In this document: one piece after another, positions 17,208 through 25,920 of the stretch
Numbering within the stretch: the stretch's first letter is position 1
Layout of the letters: the number at the start of each line of letters is the position of its first letter
Assembly (NCBI RefSeq): GCF_020025155.1
Contig: NZ_CP073751.1
Coordinates: 1,798,001-1,862,000 of the forward strand
Source of the DNA: Halopseudomonas nanhaiensis
GTDB lineage: Bacteria; Pseudomonadota; Gammaproteobacteria; Pseudomonadales; Pseudomonadaceae
Direction of reading: 5' to 3'
Length of the DNA stretch: 64,000 nucleotides
Notes under the pieces: generated by a model
Databases searched by the model: none
What the model was told of the DNA's origin: nothing
The model's input: only the letters and a program-made list of their open reading frames with translations
Program-made: the position numbers and the translations under genes

Positions 17208-17537
17208 GTCTCTCTCCATTTCTCTGGTTTGCCTGACACTAAGGCAGGCACCAGCGGAGATAGTTCAGCCCTCGCCGCCCCTCCCGCCTTCCATGGGGCC
17301 TCCTGTTTCGCGTCGTTTTATCGAACCTCGACGTTCATCGTGCATGGGATGAAGTGAGCTCGGCCTGCGCAACATGCGCCATGTCATGCAGATTGCCTCG
17401 CTGGAGCCTGCCATCTGGGTTGCCGCTTGACTCATCGCTCTCTTCTCCCGCTCTGAATGATGTTTCCCCGAGTATTGATCAGGTCAACCGGTTTGTAAAT
17501 GAGAATGCATCGCATTACATCGTTATGTGCAGTTGTA

Positions 17538-17565
17538 TTGCAAAACGTAAGCCGGTGCCTATAAT
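17538..17565 (+). promoter_or_regulatory. Putative sigma70 promoter of the imelysin operon
   Basis: TTGCAA (17538-17543), 16-base spacer, TATAAT (17560-17565). The -10 is a perfect consensus. It is 41 bases before the ATG at 17607, with a Fur-like site covering the expected transcription start. Confidence 0.65.
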
Positions 17566-17570
17566 CCAGC

Positions 17571-17589
17571 GAGAATAAATATCATTTAC
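17571..17589. promoter_or_regulatory. Candidate Fur box
   Basis: The 19-base sequence beginning GAGAAT and ending CATTTAC matches 13 of 19 positions of the palindromic Fur consensus GATAATGATAATCATTATC, counted by hand. It lies just after the -10 box, where bound Fur-Fe would block transcription. Imelysin-type genes are often iron-regulated, which agrees. Confidence 0.5.
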
Positions 17590-17606
17590 TGCAAAGGACG
17601 CCTCAG

Positions 17607-18974
17607 ATGAATGCTCGTTTTCCGCTGGAATCGCTCGCTCTCGTCGTTTCTGCCAGCATGTTGCTGATTGCCTGCGATCAGAAGGAGCAGGCGCCGCCAG
17701 AGCCACAGGTCAGTCAGGCTGAACCTGACGCGACCGTCGCCCCGGGCGCAGCGCCCTCCCCTGCATCGGAGTCCGACTCCAGCCGCGAAGACGTGGTCAA
17801 AACGTATGCCGACATCGCACACGCTACCTTCCAGGATGCATTGCAGTCTGCCCGGAAGCTCGACGAGGCGGTCGACAAGCTGATTGCCGAGCCCGGCGAG
17901 GAAACCCTCGAGGAGGCCCGCCAGGCATGGATTGCGGCACGCGTCCCCTACCAGCAATCGGAAGTATTCCGCTTCGGTAACCCGGTCGTGGACGAATGGG
18001 AAGGTCAGTTGAACGCGTGGCCGCTGGATGAAGGTCTGATCGACTACGTCGCCGAAAGTGACTACGAACACGAGATGGGCAACGAAGGGGCGAATGCGAA
18101 CATCATCGCGAGCAGGGAAATCAACATCGGCGGGACTACCCACGATGTCAGCACACTCACCCCGGAGCTTCTGGCAGAGCTCAACGAAGTTGGCGGATCA
18201 GAAGCCAACGTCGCCACCGGTTACCACGCTATCGAATTTCTCTTGTGGGGGCAGGATCGTAACGGCTTCCAACGTGGCAACGGCGATCGGTCGTATACCG
18301 ACTATGCGAAGGGCGACGACTGCACCAACGGCAACTGTGACCGCCGCGGCGCCTATATCGATGCAGCGACCGACCTTCTGGTCAACGACCTCGAGTGGAT
18401 GGTGCAGCAATGGGCTCCGGATCAGCCGGGCAACTACCGGGCGGAGCTGGTTGGCCTGCAGCCGGAGGAAGCCTATCAGCGCATGCTGTTCGGTATGGGG
18501 TCGCTGTCACTCGGGGAATTGGCCGGCGAGCGCATGAAGGTGGCGCTGGAGGCCAACTCGTACGAGGACGAGCATGACTGCTTCAGCGACAACACGCACA
18601 ATTCCCACTACTACAACGGGCTCGGCATTCAGAACGTCTACCTTGGCCGGTACAAGCGTGTCGACGGCGATGTGGTCGAGGGTGCCTCACTGGCAGATCT
18701 GGTTGCCGAGTCGGACCCGGACCTGGACAAGAGCCTTCGTGCCGAGCTGGAAAGTTCAATGAAGGCACTGGCGGACATAAAGCAGACGGCGGAGGCCGAA
18801 AGCGAGCCGATGCCATTCGACATGATGATCGCTCCAGACAATGAGCAAGGACACGCGTTGATCAACGCGGCGATCGATGCGCTGGTTGCCCAGACCGGTT
18901 CGATCGAAACCGTGGCAGCAAAGGTCGGCGTGGATTCGCTCGAACCGGATGATGCAGGGCATTCATTCCAGTAG
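17607..18974 (+). CDS. Imelysin-family lipoprotein (IcmP/IrpA-like, M75)
   Basis: The 455-residue protein has a lipoprotein signal with lipobox LLIAC-D (about 19-24), a proline-rich linker, and a long imelysin domain (about 63-440). The family GxHxxE metal motif is present as GYHAIEFLLWGQD. Cysteine pairs (DDCTNGNCD; HDCFSD) suggest disulfides or a metal site. Family members act at the cell envelope in iron handling; P. aeruginosa IcmP was reported as an insulin-cleaving metalloprotease, but peptidase activity in the family is disputed. First gene of a four-gene unit with a di-heme protein, a second imelysin and a DUF1513 protein. A Fur-like site precedes it. The start ATG is 17607. Confidence 0.9.
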   Translation: MNARFPLESLALVVSASMLLIACDQKEQAPPEPQVSQAEPDATVAPGAAPSPASESDSSREDVVKTYADIAHATFQDALQSARKLDEAVDKLIAEPGEETLEEARQAWIAARVPYQQSEVFRFGNPVVDEWEGQLNAWPLDEGLIDYVAESDYEHEMGNEGANANIIASREINIGGTTHDVSTLTPELLAELNEVGGSEANVATGYHAIEFLLWGQDRNGFQRGNGDRSYTDYAKGDDCTNGNCDRRGAYIDAATDLLVNDLEWMVQQWAPDQPGNYRAELVGLQPEEAYQRMLFGMGSLSLGELAGERMKVALEANSYEDEHDCFSDNTHNSHYYNGLGIQNVYLGRYKRVDGDVVEGASLADLVAESDPDLDKSLRAELESSMKALADIKQTAEAESEPMPFDMMIAPDNEQGHALINAAIDALVAQTGSIETVAAKVGVDSLEPDDAGHSFQ

Positions 18975-18991
18975 GCCGCCGGACGCCCGAG

Positions 18992-19020
18992 GTGTGACGA
19001 CCTGCCGCGGGTCGTCACAC
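18992..19020. repeat. Perfect 11-bp inverted repeat between imelysin and di-heme genes
   Basis: GTGTGACGACC and GGTCGTCACAC are separated by seven bases, 18 bases after the imelysin stop. No T run follows, so it is more likely an mRNA-stability or processing hairpin, or a partial attenuator, than a full terminator. It could let the lipoprotein be made in excess of the downstream proteins. Confidence 0.6.
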
Positions 19021-19105
19021 GCAGTTGCTTCAGTTTGCCGCAGCTCATGGTTTTAGCCAGCGGAACGGTTACCATCAGCATTCGAATCAGCGGGTCGATA
19101 CTCCA

Positions 19106-20503
19106 ATGAATACGTTGCAATGGCTGACCGGTCTGCTCGTGCTGGCTGTGGTAAGCCCTACGATGGCCAATCCTCCGATTCAACAGAACCCACGCTCCGG
19201 TGGCGACGGGAGTATCGGCCTGTCGAACCAAAATGCCTTTTCCCTTCCGCAGGCTAACCTGCCGATGACCAAACGGCTGGATTTCAGCGTCGGCAACAGT
19301 TTTTTTCGCAATCCCTGGGTCGTTGCTCCTGCCAGCACCGATGCGCGGGATGGTCTGGGCCCCCTGTTCAACACCAATTCGTGCCAGGGCTGTCATGTAA
19401 AGGACGGGCGTGGAAATCCGCCCGGCGACGGTGCACCGTCCGTATCGCTTTTCCTGCGCCTCGCAGTGCCGCCGCAGAGCGATGCGGACAGCGCGTTGCT
19501 GAAACGGCACGGCTTTGTACCAGAGCCGGTTTATGGCAGCCAACTGCAGACCGCCGCGATACCCGGCTCCCGGCCGGAAGCCGATCTGGTTGTCGAATGG
19601 GAACGATTCCAGGAAGAGCTGGCGGATGGTACACGCGTGCCGATGCGTCGCCCGCTCTACACCATCGCCAATCCCAATTACGGGCCACTGGCCGAGAACG
19701 TCCAGATCTCGCCGCGCGTAGCGCCACCGATGATCGGGTTGGGCCTGCTCGCCGCGATTCCCGAACAGGACCTGCTTGCTGCCTCCGATGCTGATGACGC
19801 CGACGGCAATGGTGTCTCCGGCAGAGTGAATCGCGTCTGGGATCGCGCCGTCGAGCAGACCGTAGTCGGCCGTTTCGGTTGGAAGGCCGGTGAGCCCAAC
19901 GTGCTGCAGCAAAGCATGGGCGCCTTCGCCGGCGACATGGGCATCACCTCTTCGCTGGTGCCGGCTACCGACTGCACGCCACAACAGGGTTGTGACAGCT
20001 TTGCGCACGGGGGTGAGTTCGAAGTAAGCGACGAAGTCGCCAGTTTCGTTGCCTTCTATGCCAGTAGTCTGGCTGTGCCCATGCGCCGGGACATGGACAA
20101 GCAGGAGGTCAGGCAAGGGGCGGAGCTGTTCAATGATTCGGGCTGTGCGGCCTGCCATACACCCCGGCATGTCACCGGGGTCATTGAGGGGCGCCCGGAC
20201 CTGTCGGCCCAGGAAATCTGGCCGTACTCCGATCTGCTGCTGCACGATATGGGCGCTGGCCTGGCCGATGGTCGCGGGGAGTTTCTGGCCGATGGCAACG
20301 AATGGCGAACCCCGCCCCTGTGGGGGCTGGGTCTGACCCACACCATCAATCCGTTGGCAGGCTACCTGCACGACGGTCGCGCGGAGACGCTTGAGCAGGC
20401 GATTCTCTGGCATGACGGCGAGGCATTGGCAGCGAAGGATGCCTACCGTCACCTGGAAGCATCGCAGCGCAATGCCCTGTTGCGCTTTCTTGAATCGCTG
20501 TGA
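19106..20503 (+). CDS. Di-heme c-type oxidoreductase (DUF1111 / thiol oxidoreductase-like)
   Basis: The protein has 465 residues from ATG 19106. The signal peptide is about 1-22 (cleavage near TMA-NP). Two CxxCH haem c sites are visible: CQGCH about residue 95 and CAACH about 349. The family is distantly related to MauG/cytochrome c peroxidase and is periplasmic. It follows the imelysin lipoprotein by 131 bases including a hairpin, and its TGA overlaps a GTG at 20500, so the next imelysin is coupled or nearly so. In iron-related operons such di-haem proteins are thought to oxidise or reduce iron during uptake; that role is inferred here. The RBS for 19106 is weak. Confidence 0.87.
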   Translation: MNTLQWLTGLLVLAVVSPTMANPPIQQNPRSGGDGSIGLSNQNAFSLPQANLPMTKRLDFSVGNSFFRNPWVVAPASTDARDGLGPLFNTNSCQGCHVKDGRGNPPGDGAPSVSLFLRLAVPPQSDADSALLKRHGFVPEPVYGSQLQTAAIPGSRPEADLVVEWERFQEELADGTRVPMRRPLYTIANPNYGPLAENVQISPRVAPPMIGLGLLAAIPEQDLLAASDADDADGNGVSGRVNRVWDRAVEQTVVGRFGWKAGEPNVLQQSMGAFAGDMGITSSLVPATDCTPQQGCDSFAHGGEFEVSDEVASFVAFYASSLAVPMRRDMDKQEVRQGAELFNDSGCAACHTPRHVTGVIEGRPDLSAQEIWPYSDLLLHDMGAGLADGRGEFLADGNEWRTPPLWGLGLTHTINPLAGYLHDGRAETLEQAILWHDGEALAAKDAYRHLEASQRNALLRFLESL

Positions 20504-20514
20504 GGAACCATCGC

Positions 20515-21561
20515 GTGTACGCCTTATTTGATCGTCCACGACTCAGCTCGCTGCTGATCGGTGTCACGACCTGCCTCCTGAGTCCGTTCGCCCTGGCCGA
20601 CACAGCGTCCGCACGATGGTACGCCGGCATTGCCGGCGGTTACGAGGCGCTGGCAGACTCTTCGCGGAATCTGGAGCAGGCTGCCGATCGCTTTTGCGCC
20701 GCGCCATCAGCAAACCCGCATGAGCGGGCACGCCTGGAGTCGGCCTGGGCGGATGCGTTCTTCGACTGGCAACGCGTCCGCTTCGTCGATTTCGGTCCCG
20801 TCAAGCAGGACAGCCTGTCCTGGCAGTTGCAGTTCTGGCCAGACCCCAAGAATCTGGTGGGCAAGAAAGTGCGGGCCCGATTTGACGGTGATCAGCCGAT
20901 CAGTGCCGAATCGATCGCTGGCGACAGTGTCGCGATCAAAGGTTTCCCGGCAGTGGAATACCTGCTGTTCGACGAGCAATTCGAGCAAAGCCCGAACGCG
21001 TTGCCCGCCAGTCGCTCCTGCGCCCTCCTTACTGCTATAACCGCCCATATTCGCGCCAATTCGGGCCGTCTGGTGGCCGACTGGGCCAGATTCCGTCCGC
21101 ACTTTGTCGAACAGGACCGTTACGCTGACGATACTGTTCTGGCGGCCATGCATGCCCTGGAATTGATGAAGGATCGGCGCCTGGGCGCGCCGATGGGCGC
21201 GGCGGGCAAAGGCCGACGCAACCCGTATCTGAGCGATGCCTGGCGCAGCGGGCAGTCGATGACGTCGTTGAAGGCTTCCCTGGAAGGAATACGCGACATG
21301 TTTCTGCCCGGACTGGCCTTGCGCCTCGATAGCGAGCAGGGACAGACCCTGTACCAGCGCTTCAGCAGACAGCTGGCTGCCGCGATCGAGCGGCTGGACT
21401 CCCTTTCGCATGACATCTCACCACTGCTTGATGACACCGCAGGCTATCGACAACTACAGCTCCTGCTGCTGGATATCGAGCGCCTGAATACGCAGCTCTC
21501 CGGCTCCATCGCGCCCGAACTCGGTGTGGTGAAAGGCTTCAACTCCAGCGACGGAGATTGA
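20515..21561 (+). CDS. Second imelysin-family protein, metal histidine replaced
   Basis: The protein has 348 residues from GTG 20515, which has GAGGAA seven bases upstream; GTG 20500, overlapping the previous stop, is less likely. A signal peptide runs to about FALA-DT. The imelysin fold is recognisable (FFDWQRVRFVDFGPV; KGFPAVEYLLFDE), but the GxHxxE motif reads G-F-P-A-V-E, so the histidine is proline. The first imelysin of the operon keeps the histidine. This copy may thus have lost or changed metal binding and serve as a structural partner. The next gene starts two bases after its stop. Confidence 0.85.
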   Translation: MYALFDRPRLSSLLIGVTTCLLSPFALADTASARWYAGIAGGYEALADSSRNLEQAADRFCAAPSANPHERARLESAWADAFFDWQRVRFVDFGPVKQDSLSWQLQFWPDPKNLVGKKVRARFDGDQPISAESIAGDSVAIKGFPAVEYLLFDEQFEQSPNALPASRSCALLTAITAHIRANSGRLVADWARFRPHFVEQDRYADDTVLAAMHALELMKDRRLGAPMGAAGKGRRNPYLSDAWRSGQSMTSLKASLEGIRDMFLPGLALRLDSEQGQTLYQRFSRQLAAAIERLDSLSHDISPLLDDTAGYRQLQLLLLDIERLNTQLSGSIAPELGVVKGFNSSDGD

Positions 21562-21562
21562 G

Positions 21563-22669
21563 ATGGCGACACGCCGTGCCGTGCTGCAGGGATTATTGGC
21601 GAGCTTGGCGCTGAGCAACCTGCCGTGGACGGCGCGTTGGGCCAGCGCTTCCACGTCGTCTTCGACCTTGCTGAGTGCCATGACCAACCTGGCGGGAGAT
21701 CATTTCATCTGCCTTGAACCGGTCGGTGACTCTGCAGGTGACACGCTAGCGGTATCGAACCGCTGCCACGGTGGCTGCCAACGACCAGGATCGGATGAGG
21801 CCGTCGTTGTCGAACGCAGGCCGGGTCGATCCTTCCACGTTATTCAGACCTGCGCGGGGCGTATCATTCGCGCCGTACACGCCGGCGAAGAACATCATTT
21901 TTTTGGACATGCGGTGTTCAGCCATGATGGAAGGCGGCTCTACGTTACCGCCAATCATGTGCCGAGCGGTGAAGGTCAGTTGCACGTCTACGACGCGACT
22001 GCGGGGTACACGCTGGCCGCTATATTTCCCGTCGGAGGGATCGACCCGCACGAAATTCGCTTGCTCCCGGATGGATCCAGACTGGTGATCGCCATGGGGG
22101 GCATTCTCACGCATCCGGACTATGACCGCATCAAGCTGAACCTCGACACCATGCAGCCGGCGGTGATTGTCATGGACCGGCACGAGGGACGCATTCTGCA
22201 ACGTCACAGCCCGTCACACCACCAACTCAGCGCGCATCATCTGGACGTCGATCGCCATGGAATGGTGGTCGTGGGATACCAGTACGAAGGCCCGGAATGG
22301 GAGGCGCCCCCTCTGATCGGTGTGCTCGACAGTCGGGACGGCACCTATCGAGAGATCGCTTTCAACGCGGACGAACAGCTGCGGCTACGCAATTACATCG
22401 CCAGTGTGGCCGTTGATCCTGCCTCAGGCATTGCAGCGGTCACCGCGCCCCGCGGCAATGTCGTGGCCCTCTTCGATTATCGGACGGGAGAGCTGAAACG
22501 CCTGGTGGAGGTGCAGGATGTAGCAGGTGTCGTGAGCGAGGGCACTGGCTTCATCGTGTCGTCCGGGCGGGGTGGTCTGTATCGGGTCGATGCGAGTCAC
22601 GACAAGGCGACGTTGCTGAACGATTCAGATCGGCGTTGGGATAACCATCTGACCTGGCTGAGCCGCTGA
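21563..22669 (+). CDS. DUF1513 beta-propeller-like periplasmic protein, Tat-type signal
   Basis: This 368-residue protein begins TRRAVLQGLLASLAL, a twin-arginine-type signal peptide, suggesting folded export, often with a cofactor. The rest has repeated beta-rich segments with HDGRRLYVTAN, DPHEIRLLPDG and LDVDRHGMVV, like a WD-type propeller, and fits DUF1513. Several histidines (HHFFGH; HHQLSAHH) could bind metal. GGAG is six bases before the ATG, and the start is two bases after the imelysin-2 stop. Last gene of the operon; its exact job is unknown but the four families travel together, as I recall for the icmP region of P. aeruginosa. Confidence 0.85.
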   Translation: MATRRAVLQGLLASLALSNLPWTARWASASTSSSTLLSAMTNLAGDHFICLEPVGDSAGDTLAVSNRCHGGCQRPGSDEAVVVERRPGRSFHVIQTCAGRIIRAVHAGEEHHFFGHAVFSHDGRRLYVTANHVPSGEGQLHVYDATAGYTLAAIFPVGGIDPHEIRLLPDGSRLVIAMGGILTHPDYDRIKLNLDTMQPAVIVMDRHEGRILQRHSPSHHQLSAHHLDVDRHGMVVVGYQYEGPEWEAPPLIGVLDSRDGTYREIAFNADEQLRLRNYIASVAVDPASGIAAVTAPRGNVVALFDYRTGELKRLVEVQDVAGVVSEGTGFIVSSGRGGLYRVDASHDKATLLNDSDRRWDNHLTWLSR

Positions 22670-22679
22670 TTCAGCGGCT
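22661..22679. terminator. Palindromic stem covering the stop codons of two convergent genes
   Basis: AGCCGCTGA-T-TCAGCGGCT is a perfect nine-pair inverted repeat with a one-base centre. Its arms hold the last codons and stops of both the DUF1513 gene (TGA 22667-22669) and the PilZ gene (TGA read from 22673-22671). There is no T tract. Confidence 0.5.
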
Positions 22680-23003
22680 GGCCACCATTCGCTCGATGCA
22701 CCCGCGAGAATCCTCGGGGACGTTGGTAAACTGCAAACCGGTCCAGAACTGCCCTCCCCCAATGCTCTCGCGATTCCACAGACTTTCGGCATCAAGGCAG
22801 AATTCGGTCACCCCGTTCAAGGTCATCGGCAGGTTGATCTGCAGAGCATAGGACTTGAACATCTCGATGGGTTTTTCGCTCAACAACATCAAACCTTCAA
22901 CGTGCAGGTCGACCACCCGGCCCAGCAGAGTTCCGGTGTCCAGATCGTATACTTCGAGGCTGCTGCTCACGCTGTGACGCTCCAATTTTCGTCTTTCGTT
23001 CAT
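22671..23003 (-). CDS. PilZ-domain protein
   Basis: The 110-residue protein is a single PilZ domain, the cyclic-di-GMP receptor fold. The RxxxR motif is present (R5-KLE-R9), followed by a beta-barrel. The second motif, normally (D/N)xSxxG, reads D32-L-H-V-E-G37, with histidine in place of serine. This change may weaken or alter c-di-GMP binding. It stands alone, convergent with DUF1513. Confidence 0.85.
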   Translation of the reverse strand: MNERRKLERHSVSSSLEVYDLDTGTLLGRVVDLHVEGLMLLSEKPIEMFKSYALQINLPMTLNGVTEFCLDAESLWNRESIGGGQFWTGLQFTNVPEDSRGCIERMVASR

Positions 23004-23321
23004 GTCTCACTCGTCGACTCGGAATGCGTCCCTGACCTAACAACCAAGCTGTCCCTCGAGTGCACAGTGTGCTGCATTTGCATGCTGGCGAACAGCCATG
23101 ACTCAACAGTTTTTTAGTCAACCGCCTCACATCTTCGTTCATTGCAACGAGTCCGCAGTCAGCCAGCCTTTCGGCCTGGCTGTGTTTACAGACCTATGAC
23201 AAAACATTTGATTCGCGACGGGTAGCGGCATATTTCAAAAGCAAGACGTGGTTCAAAGATTGCTGTTCGCCGCCGCCCTGGGCCGGTAATCTTTCGCAAC
23301 CGTCATCCACCGGAGTTGCCT
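23004..23321. other. Divergent intergenic region between PilZ and copper-chaperone genes
   Basis: 318 bases. At 23160-23187 a hairpin CAGCCAG...CTGGCTG with an inner CC-TTTC-GG is followed by TGTTT on the plus strand, resembling a terminator for an unseen plus-strand transcript. I see no ORF with a ribosome-binding site in 23004-23160, so any such transcript would be noncoding. No clear promoter by eye. Confidence 0.4.
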
Positions 23322-23804
23322 ATGATTCGCTCGATCCTGGCCCTTTCGTTGTTACTGTTCAGCACCCATTCCCTCTCGGGCGATGCCCAGACCGGGTCCG
23401 TTCATGTCGCCGACGCCTGGTCGCGGGCCCTGCCCCCGGTTTCGCCAACAGGCGCAATCTACCTGAAAATCGAGAACCGCGGCGAGGAGTCCGAGCGCCT
23501 GGTTGGGGTGTCGACTACCGTGGCACAACGCGCCGAGATTCACGAACATGTTCACGCCGACGGCGTGATGCGCATGCAGCGGGTTGAGAATGTGCTCATT
23601 GAGCCAGGCCAACGCGCCACCTTCGCTCCCGGCGGACACCACATCATGCTGTTCGGACTCAAGGAGCCACTGGTCGCCGGCCGACAGTACCCGATCACGC
23701 TGCGTTTCGAGAACGCCGACGAAGTGGAGGTCGAGGTTGACGTCCTGACGGATGCGCCTGAGGAGCCTCATCATCAGCATTCGGCAAGCGAGCATCATCA
23801 CTGA
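23322..23804 (+). CDS. PCu(A)C-type periplasmic copper chaperone
   Basis: The 160-residue protein has a signal peptide (to about LSG-DA) and the PCu(A)C copper site: HEHVHADGVMRM, then HHIM, the H(M)x10Mx21HxM pattern. A His-rich tail (EEPHHQHSASEHHH) could bind more copper. It delivers Cu(I) to cytochrome oxidase in related bacteria. ATG 23322 has GGAG six bases upstream. It is convergent with, and directly abuts, the TRIC-type channel gene (shared TGATCA at the stops). Confidence 0.9.
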   Translation: MIRSILALSLLLFSTHSLSGDAQTGSVHVADAWSRALPPVSPTGAIYLKIENRGEESERLVGVSTTVAQRAEIHEHVHADGVMRMQRVENVLIEPGQRATFAPGGHHIMLFGLKEPLVAGRQYPITLRFENADEVEVEVDVLTDAPEEPHHQHSASEHHH

Positions 23805-24437
23805 TCAGTCGTCGTGCCGCTCGCGATCGAGCAGGTGGAAGCGCGGAAGCTGCAGGTGCCAGCGAATGGCAGCCAGGCGAATCAGCAGTACGGCCAGCAT
23901 GGCAACGCTGACATCGAGCCCCGGCGGGCTGGGCAACGAATGCAGGACGATATATACCAGTGAACCGGCGATGCAGGCAGTGGCGTAGACTTCCTTGTGA
24001 AAGATCAGCGGAATCTCGTTGCAGATGATGTCGCGAATGACCCCGCCGGCCACCCCGGTCATGACGCCCATGATAACCGCCGCGCTGACTGGCACATTCT
24101 GTTGTAACGCCACCTGGGTGCCGATGACGGTAAACACCGCGAGACCGAAGGCATCCGCCACCAACAGCCCAAGCTCCGGTATCGGTCGAGTCAGTCGCAC
24201 CCAGGCGATGGTACCGAGCGCCGCCAGGACCGCCACGACGATATACCATTCGTCACGGATCCAGCTCACCGGATGGTTGTCGAGAATGGCATCGCGCAGC
24301 GTGCCGCCACCAAGCGCCGTAATCAGTGCGATCACCAGCACACCGAACAGATCCATGGACTTGCGTCCGGCCATCAGCGCGCCGGTTATGGCAAATACCG
24401 CCACGCCGAACAGATCGAATGCATAGAACCAAGTCAT
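23805..24437 (-). CDS. TRIC-type / UPF0126 (YicG) inner-membrane channel
   Basis: The 210-residue protein has seven membrane segments in two related halves, each with the family G-rich motif: GGGTLRDAIL (about 44-53) and AGGVIRDIIC (about 133-142). Bacterial members are trimeric potassium-permeable channels; some YicG proteins are linked to glycine uptake. The substrate here is not predictable. It lies 36 bases downstream of gor on the same strand and may be cotranscribed. Confidence 0.9.
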   Translation of the reverse strand: MTWFYAFDLFGVAVFAITGALMAGRKSMDLFGVLVIALITALGGGTLRDAILDNHPVSWIRDEWYIVVAVLAALGTIAWVRLTRPIPELGLLVADAFGLAVFTVIGTQVALQQNVPVSAAVIMGVMTGVAGGVIRDIICNEIPLIFHKEVYATACIAGSLVYIVLHSLPSPPGLDVSVAMLAVLLIRLAAIRWHLQLPRFHLLDRERHDD

Positions 24438-24473
24438 GGGTGTACTCCGCCGGAAACAGGGCCGGCGGGAAGC

Positions 24474-25838
24474 TCAGTCGACCCTCGCCGGGGTGCGCAT
24501 GGTAACGAATTCTTCAGCTGCGGTGGGATGAATTCCCAGAGTCGCGTCGAATACCGACTTGGTCGCTCCGGCCTTCACCGCAACGGCAAGCCCCTGAATG
24601 ATCTCGCCGGCTTCAGGCCCCACCATGTGCACGCCCAGGATACGGTCGCTGTCCTTGTCGACCAGCAATTTCATGAAGCTTTGCTCCGGCCTGTGGGCAA
24701 GCGTGTTGCGCATCGGCCTGAAGCGGCTTTCGAACACCTTGAGCTTGTGGCCCTTGGCGCGCGCCTCTTCTTCGGTCATCCCCAGTGTGCCGATATTGGG
24801 GATGCAGAACACCGCCGTGGCGATGCCGTCGTAGTCCACGGGGTGATAGTCCTCCGGCTTGTACAGACGGCGCGCCAGGGCCATACCTTCGGCCAGCGCA
24901 ACCGGGGTCAGCTGCACGGTGTGCGTTACGTCCCCGATCGCAAAGATCGCTGCGTCATTGGTTTGATACTCGTCATCAACTTTGACAAAGCCCTTCTCAT
25001 CGAGCTGCACATCCGTATTCTCCAGACCCAGGCCCGCCAGATTGGGCCGCCGCCCGGTGGCGTACAACACCAGGTCGGCCTGGATCGAGCCACCACCCTT
25101 CAGGGCTACGTCCAGGCTGCCATCGGCCTGCTTCTCGATACGTTGCACGTCCGTCTCGAAACGCAGATCGAGTCCCTTGGCGCGCAGTGTCAATGCGACA
25201 TGCTCCCGGATGCCCAGGTCGAAGCCGCGCAGGAACAAATCGCCGCGATACAGTTGAGTCACGTTACAACCGAGGCCGTGAAAGATGCTGGCGAACTCGG
25301 TGGCTATATAGCCGCCGCCGACGACGAGCGTGCGCTTCGGGAGTTGCTTGAGATAGAACACGTCGTTCGAGCTGATGACATGTTCGTTGCCGGGAAAGTC
25401 CGGAATGTGCGGCCAGCCGCCGGTCGCGATTAGGACCCGCTCGGCAGTGTAGGTCTGATCGCCCACAGCCACGGTATGCGAGTCGACGAAGCGCGCCCGG
25501 CCGTTGATGACCTGAACGCCCGCAGAGGTCAGCAGGTTGTGGTAGATACCATTGAGCCGCGTGATCTCGGCATTCTTGTTCTCCACCAGACGTTGCCAGG
25601 TGAAACCGGCCTTTGGCAGGTCCCAGCCATAGCCACGCGCATCCTCGAAGTCTTCGGCGAAGTGAGCGGCGTAGGCGAACAGCTTCTTCGGCACACACCC
25701 GACGTTGACACAAGTGCCCCCGAGGTAGAGGTCTTCCGCGACAGCTACGCGCGCGCCGTACGAGGCGGCGGTCCGGCTCGCCCTTACGCCGCCCGAGCCT
25801 GCGCCGATAACAAAAAGGTCGAAATCATAATCTGCCAT
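24474..25838 (-). CDS. gor: Glutathione-disulfide reductase
   Basis: The protein has 454 residues from ATG 25838; the frame to 25874 has no support. FAD motif [14 protein letters not shown] (about residues 11-24), redox-active disulfide [13 protein letters not shown] (C43/C48), NADPH motif [12 protein letters not shown], and the C-terminal HPTAAEE with the proton-relay histidine are all present. It reduces glutathione disulfide with NADPH in the cytoplasm. The lack of a trypanothione-type insertion and standard length support Gor over lipoamide dehydrogenase. Confidence 0.96.
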   Translation of the reverse strand: MADYDFDLFVIGAGSGGVRASRTAASYGARVAVAEDLYLGGTCVNVGCVPKKLFAYAAHFAEDFEDARGYGWDLPKAGFTWQRLVENKNAEITRLNGIYHNLLTSAGVQVINGRARFVDSHTVAVGDQTYTAERVLIATGGWPHIPDFPGNEHVISSNDVFYLKQLPKRTLVVGGGYIATEFASIFHGLGCNVTQLYRGDLFLRGFDLGIREHVALTLRAKGLDLRFETDVQRIEKQADGSLDVALKGGGSIQADLVLYATGRRPNLAGLGLENTDVQLDEKGFVKVDDEYQTNDAAIFAIGDVTHTVQLTPVALAEGMALARRLYKPEDYHPVDYDGIATAVFCIPNIGTLGMTEEEARAKGHKLKVFESRFRPMRNTLAHRPEQSFMKLLVDKDSDRILGVHMVGPEAGEIIQGLAVAVKAGATKSVFDATLGIHPTAAEEFVTMRTPARVD

Positions 25839-25920
25839 GTTCGGTTTCCGCTGCTGAGCCATGGCCGCAAGCATACCGCATTGCCCGACCGTTTTTCAGG
25901 TGAGCGACGCTGACGACGAC

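Larger units (their letters stand above)
17208..17606. other. Intergenic region upstream of the imelysin operon
   Basis: This is 399 bases without a gene. The left half holds nothing I can name. The right third is A+T-rich and carries a promoter (17538-17565) and two Fur-like sequences: a weaker one at 17501-17519 (11 of 19 matches by hand) and the one at 17571-17589. Confidence 0.55.

Noticed and set aside
18638-20539. 633-codon minus-strand frame opposite the di-heme gene
   Set aside because: Antisense shadow of GC-rich codons; the plus strand has clear CxxCH sites and a signal peptide.
24273-25433. 386-codon plus-strand frame over glutathione reductase
   Set aside because: Antisense to a complete gor gene and to the TRIC-type channel; composition of a shadow frame.
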